A DNA stretch of 64,000 bases from Clostridium septicum (lineage in GTDB: Bacteria > Bacillota > Clostridia > Clostridiales > Clostridiaceae). The DNA is taken from positions 2,728,001 to 2,792,000 of the forward strand of contig NZ_CP023671.1 in NCBI RefSeq assembly GCF_003606265.1, in the 5' to 3' direction. How positions within the stretch are numbered: the stretch's first letter is position 1; each line of letters starts with the position of its first letter. Shown here one piece after another: positions 27,607 to 37,410 of this stretch. Both the position numbers and the translations under genes were made by a program. The notes under the pieces are model-generated. The model was not told the DNA's origin. It saw only the letters and a program-made list of their open reading frames with translations, and did no database searches.

Positions 27607-29622
27607 ATGAAAAAGCTAAGTCATGGTTGCACTTTAGATTGTGCAGATGCTTGTAAATTTAATATTTATGTTAAAGATAATAAAATTGAAAAGATAGAGG
27701 GAGATAAGGAGCATCCTTATACAAAAGGGTTTATATGTAAAAAGGGAATTGCTCATTTAAATAGGTTAACACATAAGGATAGAATAAAAACACCACTTTT
27801 AAAAATAGATGGTGAATGGAAGGAAATTTCTTTTGAAGAGGCTATAGGTATAATGGAAGAAATGCTTAGTTATTATAAAAATAAGTATTCTTCAAAATCT
27901 ATATTTTATTATGAACAATATGGAAGTGGTTCTATCCTTAAGAGCATAGGAGAAGTATTTTTCAACTTTTATGGAGGAGTTACAAAGTCTAAAGGAGGGC
28001 CTTGTTGGAGTGCTGGAATAAAGGCGCAAGAAAGAGATTTTGGATACGTTAAAAGCCATTCATTGGAAGATATGATAAATAGTAAGAATATATTTGTTTG
28101 GGGGAAAAATCCTGCATATACAACAATACATACAATGCAAATGATAAAAAAAGCACAGAAAAACGGAAGTAAGATAATAGTAATAGATCCTATTTATACA
28201 GCTACAGCAAAAATGGCAGATAAATATATAAGGATAAATCCAGGAACAGATGAAGACTTAGCTTTAGCTATTGGAAAGATAATTATAGAAGATAATATTT
28301 ATGATAAAGACTTTGTAAATTTATATGTTAAGGATTTTAATAATTATAAATCTTATGTAAAATCTTTAGATATAAATAAGTTATGTAATAAATGTGGAGT
28401 AAGTATAGATGAAGCTAGAGAGCTTGCTTATTTATATAATAGTAAATACTCTACTATACTATTAGGATATGGAATACAAAAATATAAAAATGGAGGAAGC
28501 ACAATTAGATTTATAGATGCATTAGGTGCTATAACAGGTCAAATTGGTTTTAGTGGTGGCGGAGTAAACTATGCTAATAAGGTTTATCCAGATGTATTAA
28601 ATGGAGATCCATATAATAGTAGTGATTATGGAAAAGACAGATTATTTTATGTAAGTGATATAAGTAAATTTATTAATGAAGCTATTAATGGAGAAACTTA
28701 TTATAAGGACAATATTTATGTAAAAGATATTAAAACAGAAAATTTAAAAAATATATATAAATTGGATATTCCAATAAAAATGGCCATAATAACTAAAAGT
28801 AATATGTTAAATCAGTTACCAGATTTAAATAATTTGAAAAATGCATTTTCAAAAATTGAATTTAAAGTATGTTTTGATATGTTTATGACAGATACAGCTA
28901 AAGAATGTGATTTGTTTATACCATGTACTAATACTTTAGAAAGTGAAGATATAATATATAGTTCTATGACCAATCCATATATAACATATAATGAAAAGGT
29001 TGTAAATCCTAGTGAAGTATTAATGGATGAGTATTATTTCTTTAGAGAATTAGCTAAAAAAATGAATATTATAGATTATCCTTATGTTGATAAAAAAGAA
29101 TATTTAAATAAAGTAATAGCTCCCCTTAAAGAATTTTATAGGGATATAACTTTAGAAAAATTAAAAGATAGATACATAACAATACATAAAGAAATACCAT
29201 GGGAGGATAAAGAATTTTTAACTCCTTCTAAGAAGTTTGAAATTCATTATAAAAAAGATTTTAAAGTAGATAAAGAAGTAGTAAAAAAGGATGTCTTTAG
29301 ATTTTTAACTAATCATCATAGAGACTCTTTATCTAGTCAGCATTTAATGGATGAAGAAGGAATATCTAAGGTACATATAAATGAAAATATGGCTAATAGT
29401 CTAGGTTTAAAAAACGGTGAAAAGGTAAAATTAGAATCAATAACAGGGAGTATAGAGGTAGAAGTAAATATTAATAATGATGTTTCAGATTATGTAGTAA
29501 TGATGTATGTAGGTTGGTGGGAAAAACACGGAAACCCTAACTTTATTACAAGTAGTGGGATATCAGATATAGGGGGACAAATAACATATAATGAGTCTTT
29601 TGTAACACTAGTTAAGTTATAA
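27607..29622 (+). CDS. Molybdopterin-dependent oxidoreductase (DMSO reductase superfamily)
   Basis: This 671-residue cytoplasmic protein opens with a [4Fe-4S] motif C8-x3-C12-x3-C16-x27-C44. It carries the GGPCWSAG segment, with Cys133 at the place where family members hold the Mo ligand, an inference from spacing. Mo-bisMGD contacts follow (NPAYTTIHTMQMIKKAQ, IVIDPIYTATAKMAD, RINPGTDEDLALA). The C-terminal cap reads LTNHHRDSLSSQHLMDEEG, VHINENMANSLGLKNGEKVK and GWWEKHGNPNF. No Tat signal, so it acts in the cytoplasm. No electron-transfer subunits are adjacent and the substrate cannot be inferred. Confidence 0.85.
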   Translation: MKKLSHGCTLDCADACKFNIYVKDNKIEKIEGDKEHPYTKGFICKKGIAHLNRLTHKDRIKTPLLKIDGEWKEISFEEAIGIMEEMLSYYKNKYSSKSIFYYEQYGSGSILKSIGEVFFNFYGGVTKSKGGPCWSAGIKAQERDFGYVKSHSLEDMINSKNIFVWGKNPAYTTIHTMQMIKKAQKNGSKIIVIDPIYTATAKMADKYIRINPGTDEDLALAIGKIIIEDNIYDKDFVNLYVKDFNNYKSYVKSLDINKLCNKCGVSIDEARELAYLYNSKYSTILLGYGIQKYKNGGSTIRFIDALGAITGQIGFSGGGVNYANKVYPDVLNGDPYNSSDYGKDRLFYVSDISKFINEAINGETYYKDNIYVKDIKTENLKNIYKLDIPIKMAIITKSNMLNQLPDLNNLKNAFSKIEFKVCFDMFMTDTAKECDLFIPCTNTLESEDIIYSSMTNPYITYNEKVVNPSEVLMDEYYFFRELAKKMNIIDYPYVDKKEYLNKVIAPLKEFYRDITLEKLKDRYITIHKEIPWEDKEFLTPSKKFEIHYKKDFKVDKEVVKKDVFRFLTNHHRDSLSSQHLMDEEGISKVHINENMANSLGLKNGEKVKLESITGSIEVEVNINNDVSDYVVMMYVGWWEKHGNPNFITSSGISDIGGQITYNESFVTLVKL

Positions 29623-29703
29623 TAAAAGTCATTTTTATAAATAGATGATATAATAACTAATATAAGTTCATTAAAGATACTATAATTTTAAGGAGGATTT
29701 AAA

Positions 29704-30141
29704 ATGAGTGGAATTTTAGATAAATACGATGAATCAATTAATTTAACTTATAATTATACTTATAGAATGCTTATACATTTAAAAAATATAAAAGAAAAGT
29801 ATATTAATTTGAATAAAGCAGATGATATAACACTTGAAGTTTATAGAGACTCTATTATAAAAAAATATGAGACTTTAGAGGAATTAACATGGAAACTTTT
29901 ATGTAAAATATTTAAAGCAGATGGATTAGAGATAAATAGTCCTAGAGGATGCTATAAACAAGCATTTAAAGAAGGTTTAATAGAAGATATGATTGTTTGG
30001 AATAATATTTTACTTGCTAGAAATTCCACAGCGCATATTTATGATGAAACTGATTATGAAGCTATAAAGAATGATATTTTAAATAATTATATGGACGCAA
30101 TAGAAAATCTTTTAAAGAAAATATCAACGGAGAGATTATAA
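29704..30141 (+). CDS. HEPN protein, HI0074 family (HepT-like)
   Basis: This 145-residue four-helix HEPN protein matches the HI0074 family (SPRGCYKQAFKEGLIED, WNNILLARNSTAHIYDE). The HEPN RNase motif R-x4-6-H is present as Arg106-x4-His111. The next gene encodes an MNT-type nucleotidyltransferase, the usual partner, and overlaps the stop by one base (TAATG). In characterised HepT/MntA pairs the HEPN protein is the toxin RNase and MntA inactivates it by adding AMP; whether this pair acts this way is inferred. Confidence 0.8.
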   Translation: MSGILDKYDESINLTYNYTYRMLIHLKNIKEKYINLNKADDITLEVYRDSIIKKYETLEELTWKLLCKIFKADGLEINSPRGCYKQAFKEGLIEDMIVWNNILLARNSTAHIYDETDYEAIKNDILNNYMDAIENLLKKISTERL

Positions 30142-30428
30142 TGTTTGGAATAGAAGAAAGGGTATACAATAATTTATTAAAGTATTTTAGAGAAAGTAGT
30201 TATATAAAAAGAGTTCTTATATTTGGTTCAAGAGCTAAAGGGAGCTATAAATATAATTCCGATATAGACCTTGGAATTTTGTGTGAAAAAAGCTATAGAG
30301 GGATTATTGTAGAAGAAATAGATGAAATTATAGGGGTTTATTCTTGTGATATTGTTTTTCTAGATAATATGAATGAAGAAATAAAGCTCCAGATAGATAG
30401 AGATGGAATTGAAATATATAATGGTTAA
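30141..30428 (+). CDS. MNT-family minimal nucleotidyltransferase (MntA-like antitoxin)
   Basis: This 95-residue minimal nucleotidyltransferase has Gly29-Ser30 followed ten residues later by Asp41-x-Asp43, giving the GSx10DxD catalytic motif. A third acidic residue is expected in SCDIVFLDNM. It would transfer AMP to the HEPN partner encoded immediately upstream. Its translation overlaps that gene, so a fixed ratio of the two proteins is likely. Confidence 0.85.
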   Translation: MFGIEERVYNNLLKYFRESSYIKRVLIFGSRAKGSYKYNSDIDLGILCEKSYRGIIVEEIDEIIGVYSCDIVFLDNMNEEIKLQIDRDGIEIYNG

Positions 30429-30556
30429 ATTAAAAAGTGAAAATTAGTTTATAAAAGATTAGAAGTGCTATTTCAATAAAATAAAGTAAATATTTTTGCT
30501 AGATAAATATTACTATATAATTATTTATAATATTTATTATTTAAGGAGGAGAATTT

Positions 30557-31594
30557 ATGAACTTACAAATTAATAAAGAATTTGTATTAAAAACAGCTAA
30601 AGAACTTTTAGAGTTTGATAGTCCAAGTGGATTTTGCTTTGACATTATGAAGGTAATTGAAAAGCTATCTAGGGATTTTGGATATGAATTTGAAACAACT
30701 AGAAAAGGTTGTGGAATTATAACTATAAAAGGACAAAGTGATAAGGAAGTAGTAGGATTATCAGCTCATGTTGATACATTAGGAGCTATGGTTAGATCAA
30801 TTACATCTAATGGAACATTAAAGTTTACTTTAATTGGATGTCCTATACCAGCAACATTAGATAGTGAATATTGCAAAATAAGAACAAGAGGTGGAAAAAT
30901 ATATACAGGAACATTTTTAAGCACTAGTCCAGCGGCCCATGTTTATGAGGATAGTAAAGATAAAAAACGAGATCCTAAAAATATGGAAATAAGAATTGAT
31001 GAAATTGTCTCTACTAAAGAAGAGGTTAAATTATTAGGAATAGAATCTGGAGATTTTATATTTATAGATCCTAAAACAACTATTACAGAAAGCGGATTTA
31101 TTAAATCAAGGTTTATAGATGATAAGGGAAGTGTAGCAGCTCTAATGGGACTTCTAGAATTATTTAATAGAGGAAATATAGTTCCAAAGTTTAAGACTAA
31201 AATCCTTATATCTACTTATGAAGAAGTAGGGCATGGAGCTTCATATATTCCACAGGATATAACAGAAATGATTTCAGTTGATATGGGATGTATAGGTGAA
31301 GATTTAAATTGTACAGAATATGATGTTTCAATTTGTGCTAAGGATTCAGGTGGTCCATATGATTATAATATGGTAACGAAGTTAGTTAACTTATCACAAG
31401 AAAATAATTTAAAATATGCAGTAGATATTTATCCTATGTATGGTTCAGATGTTGGAGCTGCATTACGTGGTGGAAATAATATTAGAGGAGCCTTAATTGG
31501 ACCTGGAGTTCATGCATCTCATGGTATGGAAAGAACTCATTATACAGCACTTGAGAATACTATCAAATTATTATATTTATATTTAACAAAATAG
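30557..31594 (+). CDS. M42-family metallopeptidase (glutamyl aminopeptidase/cellulase M-like)
   Basis: This 345-residue cytoplasmic zinc peptidase has M42 motifs: LSAHVDTLG (metal His and catalytic Asp), KSRFIDDKGSVAALM (bridging Asp), ISTYEEVGHGAS (catalytic Glu-Glu), SVDMGCIGEDL and HASHGMERTH (last metal His). M42 enzymes form large tetrahedral oligomers that trim short peptides from the N-terminus. A ggagga ribosome site precedes the ATG. Monocistronic. Confidence 0.9.
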   Translation: MNLQINKEFVLKTAKELLEFDSPSGFCFDIMKVIEKLSRDFGYEFETTRKGCGIITIKGQSDKEVVGLSAHVDTLGAMVRSITSNGTLKFTLIGCPIPATLDSEYCKIRTRGGKIYTGTFLSTSPAAHVYEDSKDKKRDPKNMEIRIDEIVSTKEEVKLLGIESGDFIFIDPKTTITESGFIKSRFIDDKGSVAALMGLLELFNRGNIVPKFKTKILISTYEEVGHGASYIPQDITEMISVDMGCIGEDLNCTEYDVSICAKDSGGPYDYNMVTKLVNLSQENNLKYAVDIYPMYGSDVGAALRGGNNIRGALIGPGVHASHGMERTHYTALENTIKLLYLYLTK

Positions 31595-31609
31595 AAATTT
31601 TCTATAAAA

Positions 31610-31643
31610 AGAAGCACTAACATATTTATTATATTGGTGCTTA
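31610..31643 (+). terminator. Possible terminator after M42 peptidase
   Basis: aagcactaa pairs with ttggtgctt (one wobble) across an AT loop. The T-tract is only moderate. Confidence 0.45.
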
Positions 31644-31873
31644 TATATTTAATAAAGCAAAATACTTATAAAAAATAGTAATATTAAAAAAATATTACTA
31701 TTTTTTAATTTAATAGAAAAATTGTTGAATTTTGAATATTAAGCAAGTATAATTAAATATATGGTAAAAAAATGGGTGGTAATTTTCGAAAAATTAATAT
31801 AGCTTATTACTTTAATAATATTATTAAAGTATATATAACGGCACAAGAGAATTAATGTATGGGAGGAGAATAT

Positions 31874-33448
31874 ATGACCGAGATAGATGTATATAAATGC
31901 ATGTTAAAGTCAAGTCCGCTTACGTATTTTTATGGTAAATTTATAAGACAAGATGATGAAGGTGCTGATTTTAAAATTTACGAAACTAATCTTAAATTGG
32001 ATAAGTTAGTAAATAATAATCTTAGTTATATAATAGAAAATTACAATTTTAGAGATATAGACATAAACAATATATTTAAAGAAATAGATAAAAATGGATT
32101 ATACGAAAGTGAATTTTTAAAAATAAATAAATTAGATGGAGATAAGGCAATTATCTGGTTTAAGGATTATTTAGATAAAAAAATATTAGAAAGATTTAAT
32201 GATAAAAAAGGAAGAAAAGTTCAAAGCTTTGACTTAGTTCCTATATTAAGAGATATAGGTAATAAAAAGTTAGTTAATAGATTTGTTAAAGAAAATGATA
32301 TAAGGTTTAAGCAAATATCAGATAATATTAATGATGTAATAATAATAAGAGAAAGAGAAAAGGTAACTTATGTAAATCAAGCTTTTGAAAAAATTTTTGG
32401 AAAACCTTGTAGTACCATTTATAATTCAAATACTATAGATAAATTCCTTGAACATGTTCATCCCCAGGATAGATACAAAATTAGAAGGCATAAATATGAA
32501 GATTCTTTTGAAGAAACAATAAGAATAGTAAGAGGAGACAATGAAATAAGATGGGTATGGTACAAATCTAACGTTGTAAATAACGATGATGGAGAAGAGT
32601 TAAAAAAGGTAATTATTATAAGCGATATTACATCGAAAAAAGATGAAGAATTTCAATTAGAAAAATTAAAAATAGATTTCTTTTCAAACTTATCTCACGA
32701 ATTTAAAACCCCTATTAATTTAATATTTACCTCTCTACAAATGTTAAAATTTTCATTAGATAAAAATCAAATAAAAGAAGATACAAATTATGAAAGATAT
32801 ATTAAGGTAGCAAATCAGAATATCTTTAGACTTACCAAGCTAGTAGATAACTTAATAGATTGTACTAGATTAAGTTCAGGTGAAATTAAATATAATCCAA
32901 GTAATAATGATATTGTAAGTTTTATAGAGGATATATGCTCGTCTGTAGTAAAAATAGGAAAAAGTGATTCTATAGAAATTATTTTTGATACAGAAATAGA
33001 AGAAAAGATAATTGCTTTTGATGTAGAAAAAATGGAGAGAGTAATGTTTAATCTTTTATCAAATGCAATTAAATCTATTAAATTGCATGGAAAGATAGAA
33101 GTAAGTCTTCTGCTAGAAAAGGGAAATGTAGTTATAAAGGTTAAGGATAACGGAGTTGGTTTTTCAAAGGATAAAACAGATGAAATATTTGGGATATTTA
33201 ATCATATAAATAGTAGAATGACTAAGATAAGTGAAGGTAGTGGAGTGGGTTTGTTCATAGTTAAATCATTAGTGGAAATGCATGGAGGAAATATAACAGT
33301 AGAAAGTGAACTTGGAAAGGGAGCAGAATTTATAGTAAGATTGCCAGATGTTGTCTCAAATTCAAAAAAAGAAGAAGGAATTTCAAAACAAATAGAAGAT
33401 TTAGCAAAGCAAAGAGCAATAGTAGAGTTTTCAGATATATATTGGTGA
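31874..33448 (+). CDS. Cytoplasmic PAS-domain sensor histidine kinase (orphan)
   Basis: This product is about 524 residues with no membrane segment. An unassigned N-terminal domain (about 1-135) precedes a PAS domain (about 145-265: FKQISDNINDVIIIREREKVTYVNQAF, then RWVWYKSNVV and IIISDITSKKDEE). A HisKA domain follows with FFSNLSHEFKTPINLIF, then an HATPase (NLLSNAIKSI, DNGVGFSKDKTDEIFGIF, GSGVGLFIVKSLVEMHGGN). I use ATG 31874 because gggaggag at 31861-31868 would lie inside the coding region if the ATG at 31859 were used. No response regulator is linked. Confidence 0.85.
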   Translation: MTEIDVYKCMLKSSPLTYFYGKFIRQDDEGADFKIYETNLKLDKLVNNNLSYIIENYNFRDIDINNIFKEIDKNGLYESEFLKINKLDGDKAIIWFKDYLDKKILERFNDKKGRKVQSFDLVPILRDIGNKKLVNRFVKENDIRFKQISDNINDVIIIREREKVTYVNQAFEKIFGKPCSTIYNSNTIDKFLEHVHPQDRYKIRRHKYEDSFEETIRIVRGDNEIRWVWYKSNVVNNDDGEELKKVIIISDITSKKDEEFQLEKLKIDFFSNLSHEFKTPINLIFTSLQMLKFSLDKNQIKEDTNYERYIKVANQNIFRLTKLVDNLIDCTRLSSGEIKYNPSNNDIVSFIEDICSSVVKIGKSDSIEIIFDTEIEEKIIAFDVEKMERVMFNLLSNAIKSIKLHGKIEVSLLLEKGNVVIKVKDNGVGFSKDKTDEIFGIFNHINSRMTKISEGSGVGLFIVKSLVEMHGGNITVESELGKGAEFIVRLPDVVSNSKKEEGISKQIEDLAKQRAIVEFSDIYW

Positions 33449-33467
33449 AAAGTGGATTTGCAAACAA

Positions 33468-33512
33468 AGCTAATATTTAGCTACAGTAATAGCTAAATAT
33501 TAGCTCTTTCTA
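33468..33512 (+). terminator. Strong terminator after PAS kinase
   Basis: Perfect 15-bp arms (33468-33482 and 33491-33505, agctaatatttagct / agctaaatattagct) are followed by ctttctattt. Confidence 0.8.
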
Positions 33513-33697
33513 TTTAAGTTTAAATATAAAGATAAATAATTAATAGAGAATAATTAGTGGAGAATTCAAATTAAAAGAATATTATAAAATATTAAAATTA
33601 ACTTAATGATATAAAAGTACGGTGCTTGTGTTATAATCGTTTGGTAAGTTTTTAAAAAAAAGGGGGATTTTATGGGGGATAAAATAGAAATATTGTA

Positions 33698-34039
33698 ATG
33701 TCTGATAAAGACAAGCTTGGCGTATTAATGGGTGAAAAGATTGATACTCATCAATATGACTATAATGGAACTACTAAGACAGCTAGAGATAAGGCTATGA
33801 ATTTATATGAACTATTAAAGAAAAAAGAATTACCAGTACCTTATGTTATAGTAGCACATTCACTAGGAGGGCATATAGCTATAGAATTTGCTAAGATGTA
33901 TGGTGATGAATTGGCTGGTATAGTTTTTGTAGATGCTTCAGGTAGAAATCAATTAGGAGGTAATTGGGGATTTTTCGAGAATTACTTGCCTGAGATGATA
34001 GAACCATTCTTTCTTAGATACAAGAATAGATATCAATAA
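33698..34039 (+). pseudogene. Alpha/beta-hydrolase fragment
   Basis: This 113-residue frame carries the nucleophile elbow VIVAHSLGGHIAIEFA and a strand with FVDASGRNQ, but has no oxyanion HG motif before it and ends before the catalytic His. The part before residue 30 also lacks the usual first strands. A -10-like tataat at 33632-33637 and a ggggg site at 33661 lead into a short start that stops after eight codons (33672), so the 5' end has also been altered. It is probably a truncated hydrolase gene. Confidence 0.55.
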
Positions 34040-34050
34040 ATAATAATTTA

Positions 34051-34082
34051 AGGTGGAAGGAAGATATATTCCCTCCACCTTT
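34051..34082 (+). terminator. Terminator between convergent genes
   Basis: aggtgga (34051-34057) pairs with tccacct (34074-34080), extended by further pairs past one mismatch. It lies between the hydrolase fragment and the minus-strand coiled-coil gene. Confidence 0.6.
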
Positions 34083-34099
34083 AACTAAAATATTCTAGA

Positions 34100-34714
34100 T
34101 TAGTTCTTTGGTACTAATTTAACTCCTACGCCATCTAGCGATAAAGTCACACTATTTGGTAATTTTATGTTCTTATACTCTTTTTTATACATATCGCCCA
34201 TTCCTAAACCGTTCATTTCAGCTATCTTGTTGTCATCCCCCATTATGGCATTTATCCCTCCATCAAACATATTTGATGATACTACATTACCACCGCCACT
34301 AATGGCTATGATATCATAAACACCTGGTTCAAAATCTGTGCCAGAAACAAAGTTTCCATTTTCCAATGTTACACTTTTTGCTTCTAACTCAGCTTTATTT
34401 TTAGCTTCTTTATCTGCTGCTTCTCTAGTTACTCTATCTTCTTCTTCTTTTCTTACTTTTTCAGCTAATTGAGCTTGTTCTTCTGCTTTCATATCAAAGT
34501 AAGGTTTTGCCGAAGCAACCTTATCAGAAAGATCTTTAATTTCTGTGTCTTTTTTTTCTAGTTCAACGATACTTTTTTCTACTTTACTTGAGAGCTCTTG
34601 AAGTTGTGCTTCTTCATTAAATAAAACACCAGTTACAACAAAAGTAATTAATCCAGTAAGTACGCAAGCTCCTATTTTAGTTTTTATAAATCCTCTTATT
34701 TTTTCCTTATTCAT
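34100..34714 (-). CDS. Membrane-anchored coiled-coil protein with C-terminal beta domain, unknown
   Basis: This 204-residue protein has an N-terminal TM helix (about residues 13-32), a coiled coil rich in Glu, Lys and Ala (about 35-115) and a strand-rich C-terminal domain. That domain opens LENGNFVSGTDFEPGVYDIIAIS and ends VTLSLDGVGVKLVPKN. Codon use includes more GC-rich and Ala codons than its neighbours, hinting at transfer. The C-terminal pattern occurs, from memory, in small phage-like and cell-surface proteins of Firmicutes. A strong ggggg ribosome site precedes the ATG. The function is unknown. Confidence 0.65.
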   Translation of the reverse strand: MNKEKIRGFIKTKIGACVLTGLITFVVTGVLFNEEAQLQELSSKVEKSIVELEKKDTEIKDLSDKVASAKPYFDMKAEEQAQLAEKVRKEEEDRVTREAADKEAKNKAELEAKSVTLENGNFVSGTDFEPGVYDIIAISGGGNVVSSNMFDGGINAIMGDDNKIAEMNGLGMGDMYKKEYKNIKLPNSVTLSLDGVGVKLVPKN

Positions 34715-35086
34715 AATAAATCCCCCTTTTTTATCCTTTTATCTATATAATAGTATCATTAAGAAAAACGTTTGGTCAATATTTAACTAAAATTTTTATT
34801 TATGTAAATTATTCCATTAAAAACCATATTGGTAGATTAATAATTAATTTCATTTGATTAACTTGTAATATGGTAAAAAATATATAATTTCCTAATGGAC
34901 AAGGGTTAAATTAAGCATAAATGCTTTAAAGTTTGACGAATAGTTTTGAAATTACTAAAATAAAAGTTGTTAGTATAGATAGGCTAAAGAAATATTATAA
35001 AAATATATTGAATATGGGTTATAAAAAGAATGATAGTATGCTATAGACAAGCTAGGGTAATATATTATTTTTAAATATAAAAAGAG
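34715..35086. other. Intergenic region, no recognisable gene
   Basis: About 370 AT-rich bases. A short readable piece (VVSIDRLKKYYKNILNMGYK at about 34970-35030) is too small to assign. The promoter for the coiled-coil gene should lie at the left end on the minus strand. Confidence 0.4.
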
Positions 35087-35483
35087 TTAGTTTTTACCAC
35101 ACATATCTATTTTGAAATTATAATTTGGAGATCCATTATTTTGATTAAAAACTACCTTATAATCACCTTTTATTCCTTCGAAGGTATTAGAGTAAGTAGT
35201 AATTTCATTTTTTTTTCACTTCAATTTCATCTAATAATACTTCATTAGGATTATATATTTTAATACTTATATTTTTGTCATTGTTGGAATTGTCAATATC
35301 AATATTAACTAATAAATTATTGTAATTATAATTACAATTTATTAATTCAGTATAATTTAAATCAGTAACAGTTTTTCCAATAGTATAAGATTGAGATTTT
35401 ATGTTTTTTATAAATATTGATATTGCAAATAAACTAATTATTAAAATTACTGTTATTATAGATAATATTATTTTCTTCTTCAT
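35087..35483 (-). pseudogene. Small membrane-anchored protein of ABC operon, frameshift at a T9 run
   Basis: The intact-looking start (MKKKIILSIITVILIISLF) has a single TM helix followed by a strand-rich domain; the first frame stops in VKKK at a run of nine A (plus-strand T9 at 35208-35216). One base fewer continues as NEITTYSNTFEGIKGDYKVV to a TAA at 35087-35089, ending in MCGKN. The gene overlaps the 3' end of the ABC ATPase gene by 50 bases. Either slippage at the homopolymer or sequencing error explains the break. Confidence 0.6.
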
Positions 35484-36168
35484 AATTCATCCTTTCACTT
35501 TTAATTTTTCCATCCTCTAAAATTAATACTCTATCACATTTCATTGCTACATTTATATCATGAGTTACTATTATTATAGTTTTTTCTTTATTAGCTAGTT
35601 CTCTAAGTATATTAACTACTTCTTCGCCTGTTTTTTTATCTAATGCTCCAGTTGGTTCATCAGCTAAAATTATATCTGGATTATTTATTAATGCTCTAGC
35701 AATGGCAGCACGCTGGCATTGTCCACCTGAAAGTTCTTTAGGATATCTTTTAAGTTTTTCTTTTATTTTTAAGCGTTCAGCCAAACTCTCTATTTTTTCT
35801 TTCTTCTCTTTTTTACTATATCGTTTTTTAGAATATTCTAAGGGGATTGATATATTTTTTTCTATGTTTAAATCTTCGATTAATGCAAAAAATTGAACTA
35901 CAAATCCAAAGAGTTCATTTCTCAATTTGGATAATTGCTTTTCCTTTAATTTATTTGATATTTTATTATTTATTATATATTCACCTTTTGATGGATTATC
36001 TAAGCAGCCAATAATATTTAATAATGTTGATTTTCCTGAACCAGATGGTCCCATTATAGCTAACATTTCACCTTTATTAATGTTAAAAGAAATGTCATTT
36101 AAGGCATAGACTTGTCCTTCTCCCTCACCATAAACTTTAAATATATTTTTAAAAGTCAAGAAACTCAT
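35434..36168 (-). CDS. ABC transporter ATP-binding protein (MacB/LolD-like)
   Basis: This 244-residue ATPase has Walker A GPSGSGKST, Q-loop FVVQFF, the signature LSGGQCQRAAIARA, Walker B DIILADEPTGALD and switch His in VTHDIN. It belongs to the MacB/FtsE-like group that works with FtsX-type permeases, two of which are encoded just upstream. The first permease stop sits one base before this ATG, so expression is probably coupled. It likely powers extrusion of, or resistance to, a peptide or lipid. Confidence 0.85.
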   Translation of the reverse strand: MSFLTFKNIFKVYGEGEGQVYALNDISFNINKGEMLAIMGPSGSGKSTLLNIIGCLDNPSKGEYIINNKISNKLKEKQLSKLRNELFGFVVQFFALIEDLNIEKNISIPLEYSKKRYSKKEKKEKIESLAERLKIKEKLKRYPKELSGGQCQRAAIARALINNPDIILADEPTGALDKKTGEEVVNILRELANKEKTIIIVTHDINVAMKCDRVLILEDGKIKSERMNYEEENNIIYNNSNFNN

Positions 36169-36169
36169 T

Positions 36170-37408
36170 TTATTCTCTCCTTAATAATGTATTTATACTT
36201 AATTTTTTAATGTATATACTAGGAATAATAATTAATACTAATATAATTAATAATGCTATCATAAATAATTGAAGAAAATATTCTAGCTTTCATTCTACAA
36301 AATTAAGTGATTGAAGCAAATGAATACCACTTATTGATAAAATAAGAGAGCTAAAAACAATAATAAATATCTGATAGAAGACTATAAGTTGTATATCTAG
36401 TATTCTTGCACCATTTAATAAATTAATTGCAAAAACTTTCATATTATTATTTATATAATTAATCATGTTAGTCATTATACCAATAAAGCACATTAGAAAA
36501 ACAATAAAGAATATAACCTTTAAAATATCTTCTTCTATTTTATATTTCTCAAGATAATTTTTTATATTATCATTAATATCTGTTAATTTTATTTCTCCAA
36601 AATCCTTAAGTGCATTTTCCTCTATATTAATTAGAGTAGAGTTTACATCATTTGAATTAATTATTAGATATGACTGTAATGTAGAATTAATTACTTGGAA
36701 ATCATCATCAGTATTTGTATAATTCTGTATAGGAAATATAATATAATTATCTAAACTAATAACATTTTTGCTTTCTATAATTTTACCTATGGAATTATAG
36801 CCTTTATCTATAAAACCTTTTACTATAAGATTTTTTTTGCCATACTTATAATCATAATATTCCAATTTATCATTTAAATTATAAATTCCTTTATAATTTA
36901 TACCAAGTAAAATTGGTATTTCATTTCTATTTTCTGAAAAGTCATTTTTATCCAGTCCTTGTCCTTCAATAATATTATATTTAAACTCATTAATGTAATT
37001 ATAATCAACCTTTAAAGCTTTTATTGGATAATATTGATGACCTTCCTTTATTGGAGCATAATTATTAGTAAGTAAAAAATTATTATTTTCAAATGTTTTT
37101 AGCAATACATGATCTGTATAGGCTGTACAATGAATAATATCTTTATTATTTTTTAAATAATTATAAAACTTTAAATAATCAGCATCTTTTTTATCATATA
37201 TATCATCTAACCCATAAAATGCATCCATTGTATATATAGTATCTTTTGAAAATGTAGAAATTACTTTTTCAGTTGTATTACTAACCTGATTTTTTACATA
37301 AACGATATTATATAAAAAAGTAAATGTTATAGCTAATTGAATTATAGATATAATAGTAAATCCAATTTTTTTACTTAATTCCCAAAATGAAAACTTAATA
37401 TTAAACAT
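36170..37408 (-). pseudogene. FtsX-type ABC permease with in-frame TGA near the C-terminus
   Basis: The frame opens at 37408 and meets TGA at 36290-36292 after LLQSLNFVE. The same frame then continues with KLEYFLQLFMIALLIILVLI and ends LSINTLLRRE at TAA 36170-36172, one base before the ABC start. The missing 40 residues supply the last TM helix of the FtsX fold. One nonsense base change explains the break. The extracellular region (about 40-290) is large, as in MacB-type permeases. The 372-residue product would lack a proper core. Confidence 0.75.
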
Positions 37409-37410
37409 AA

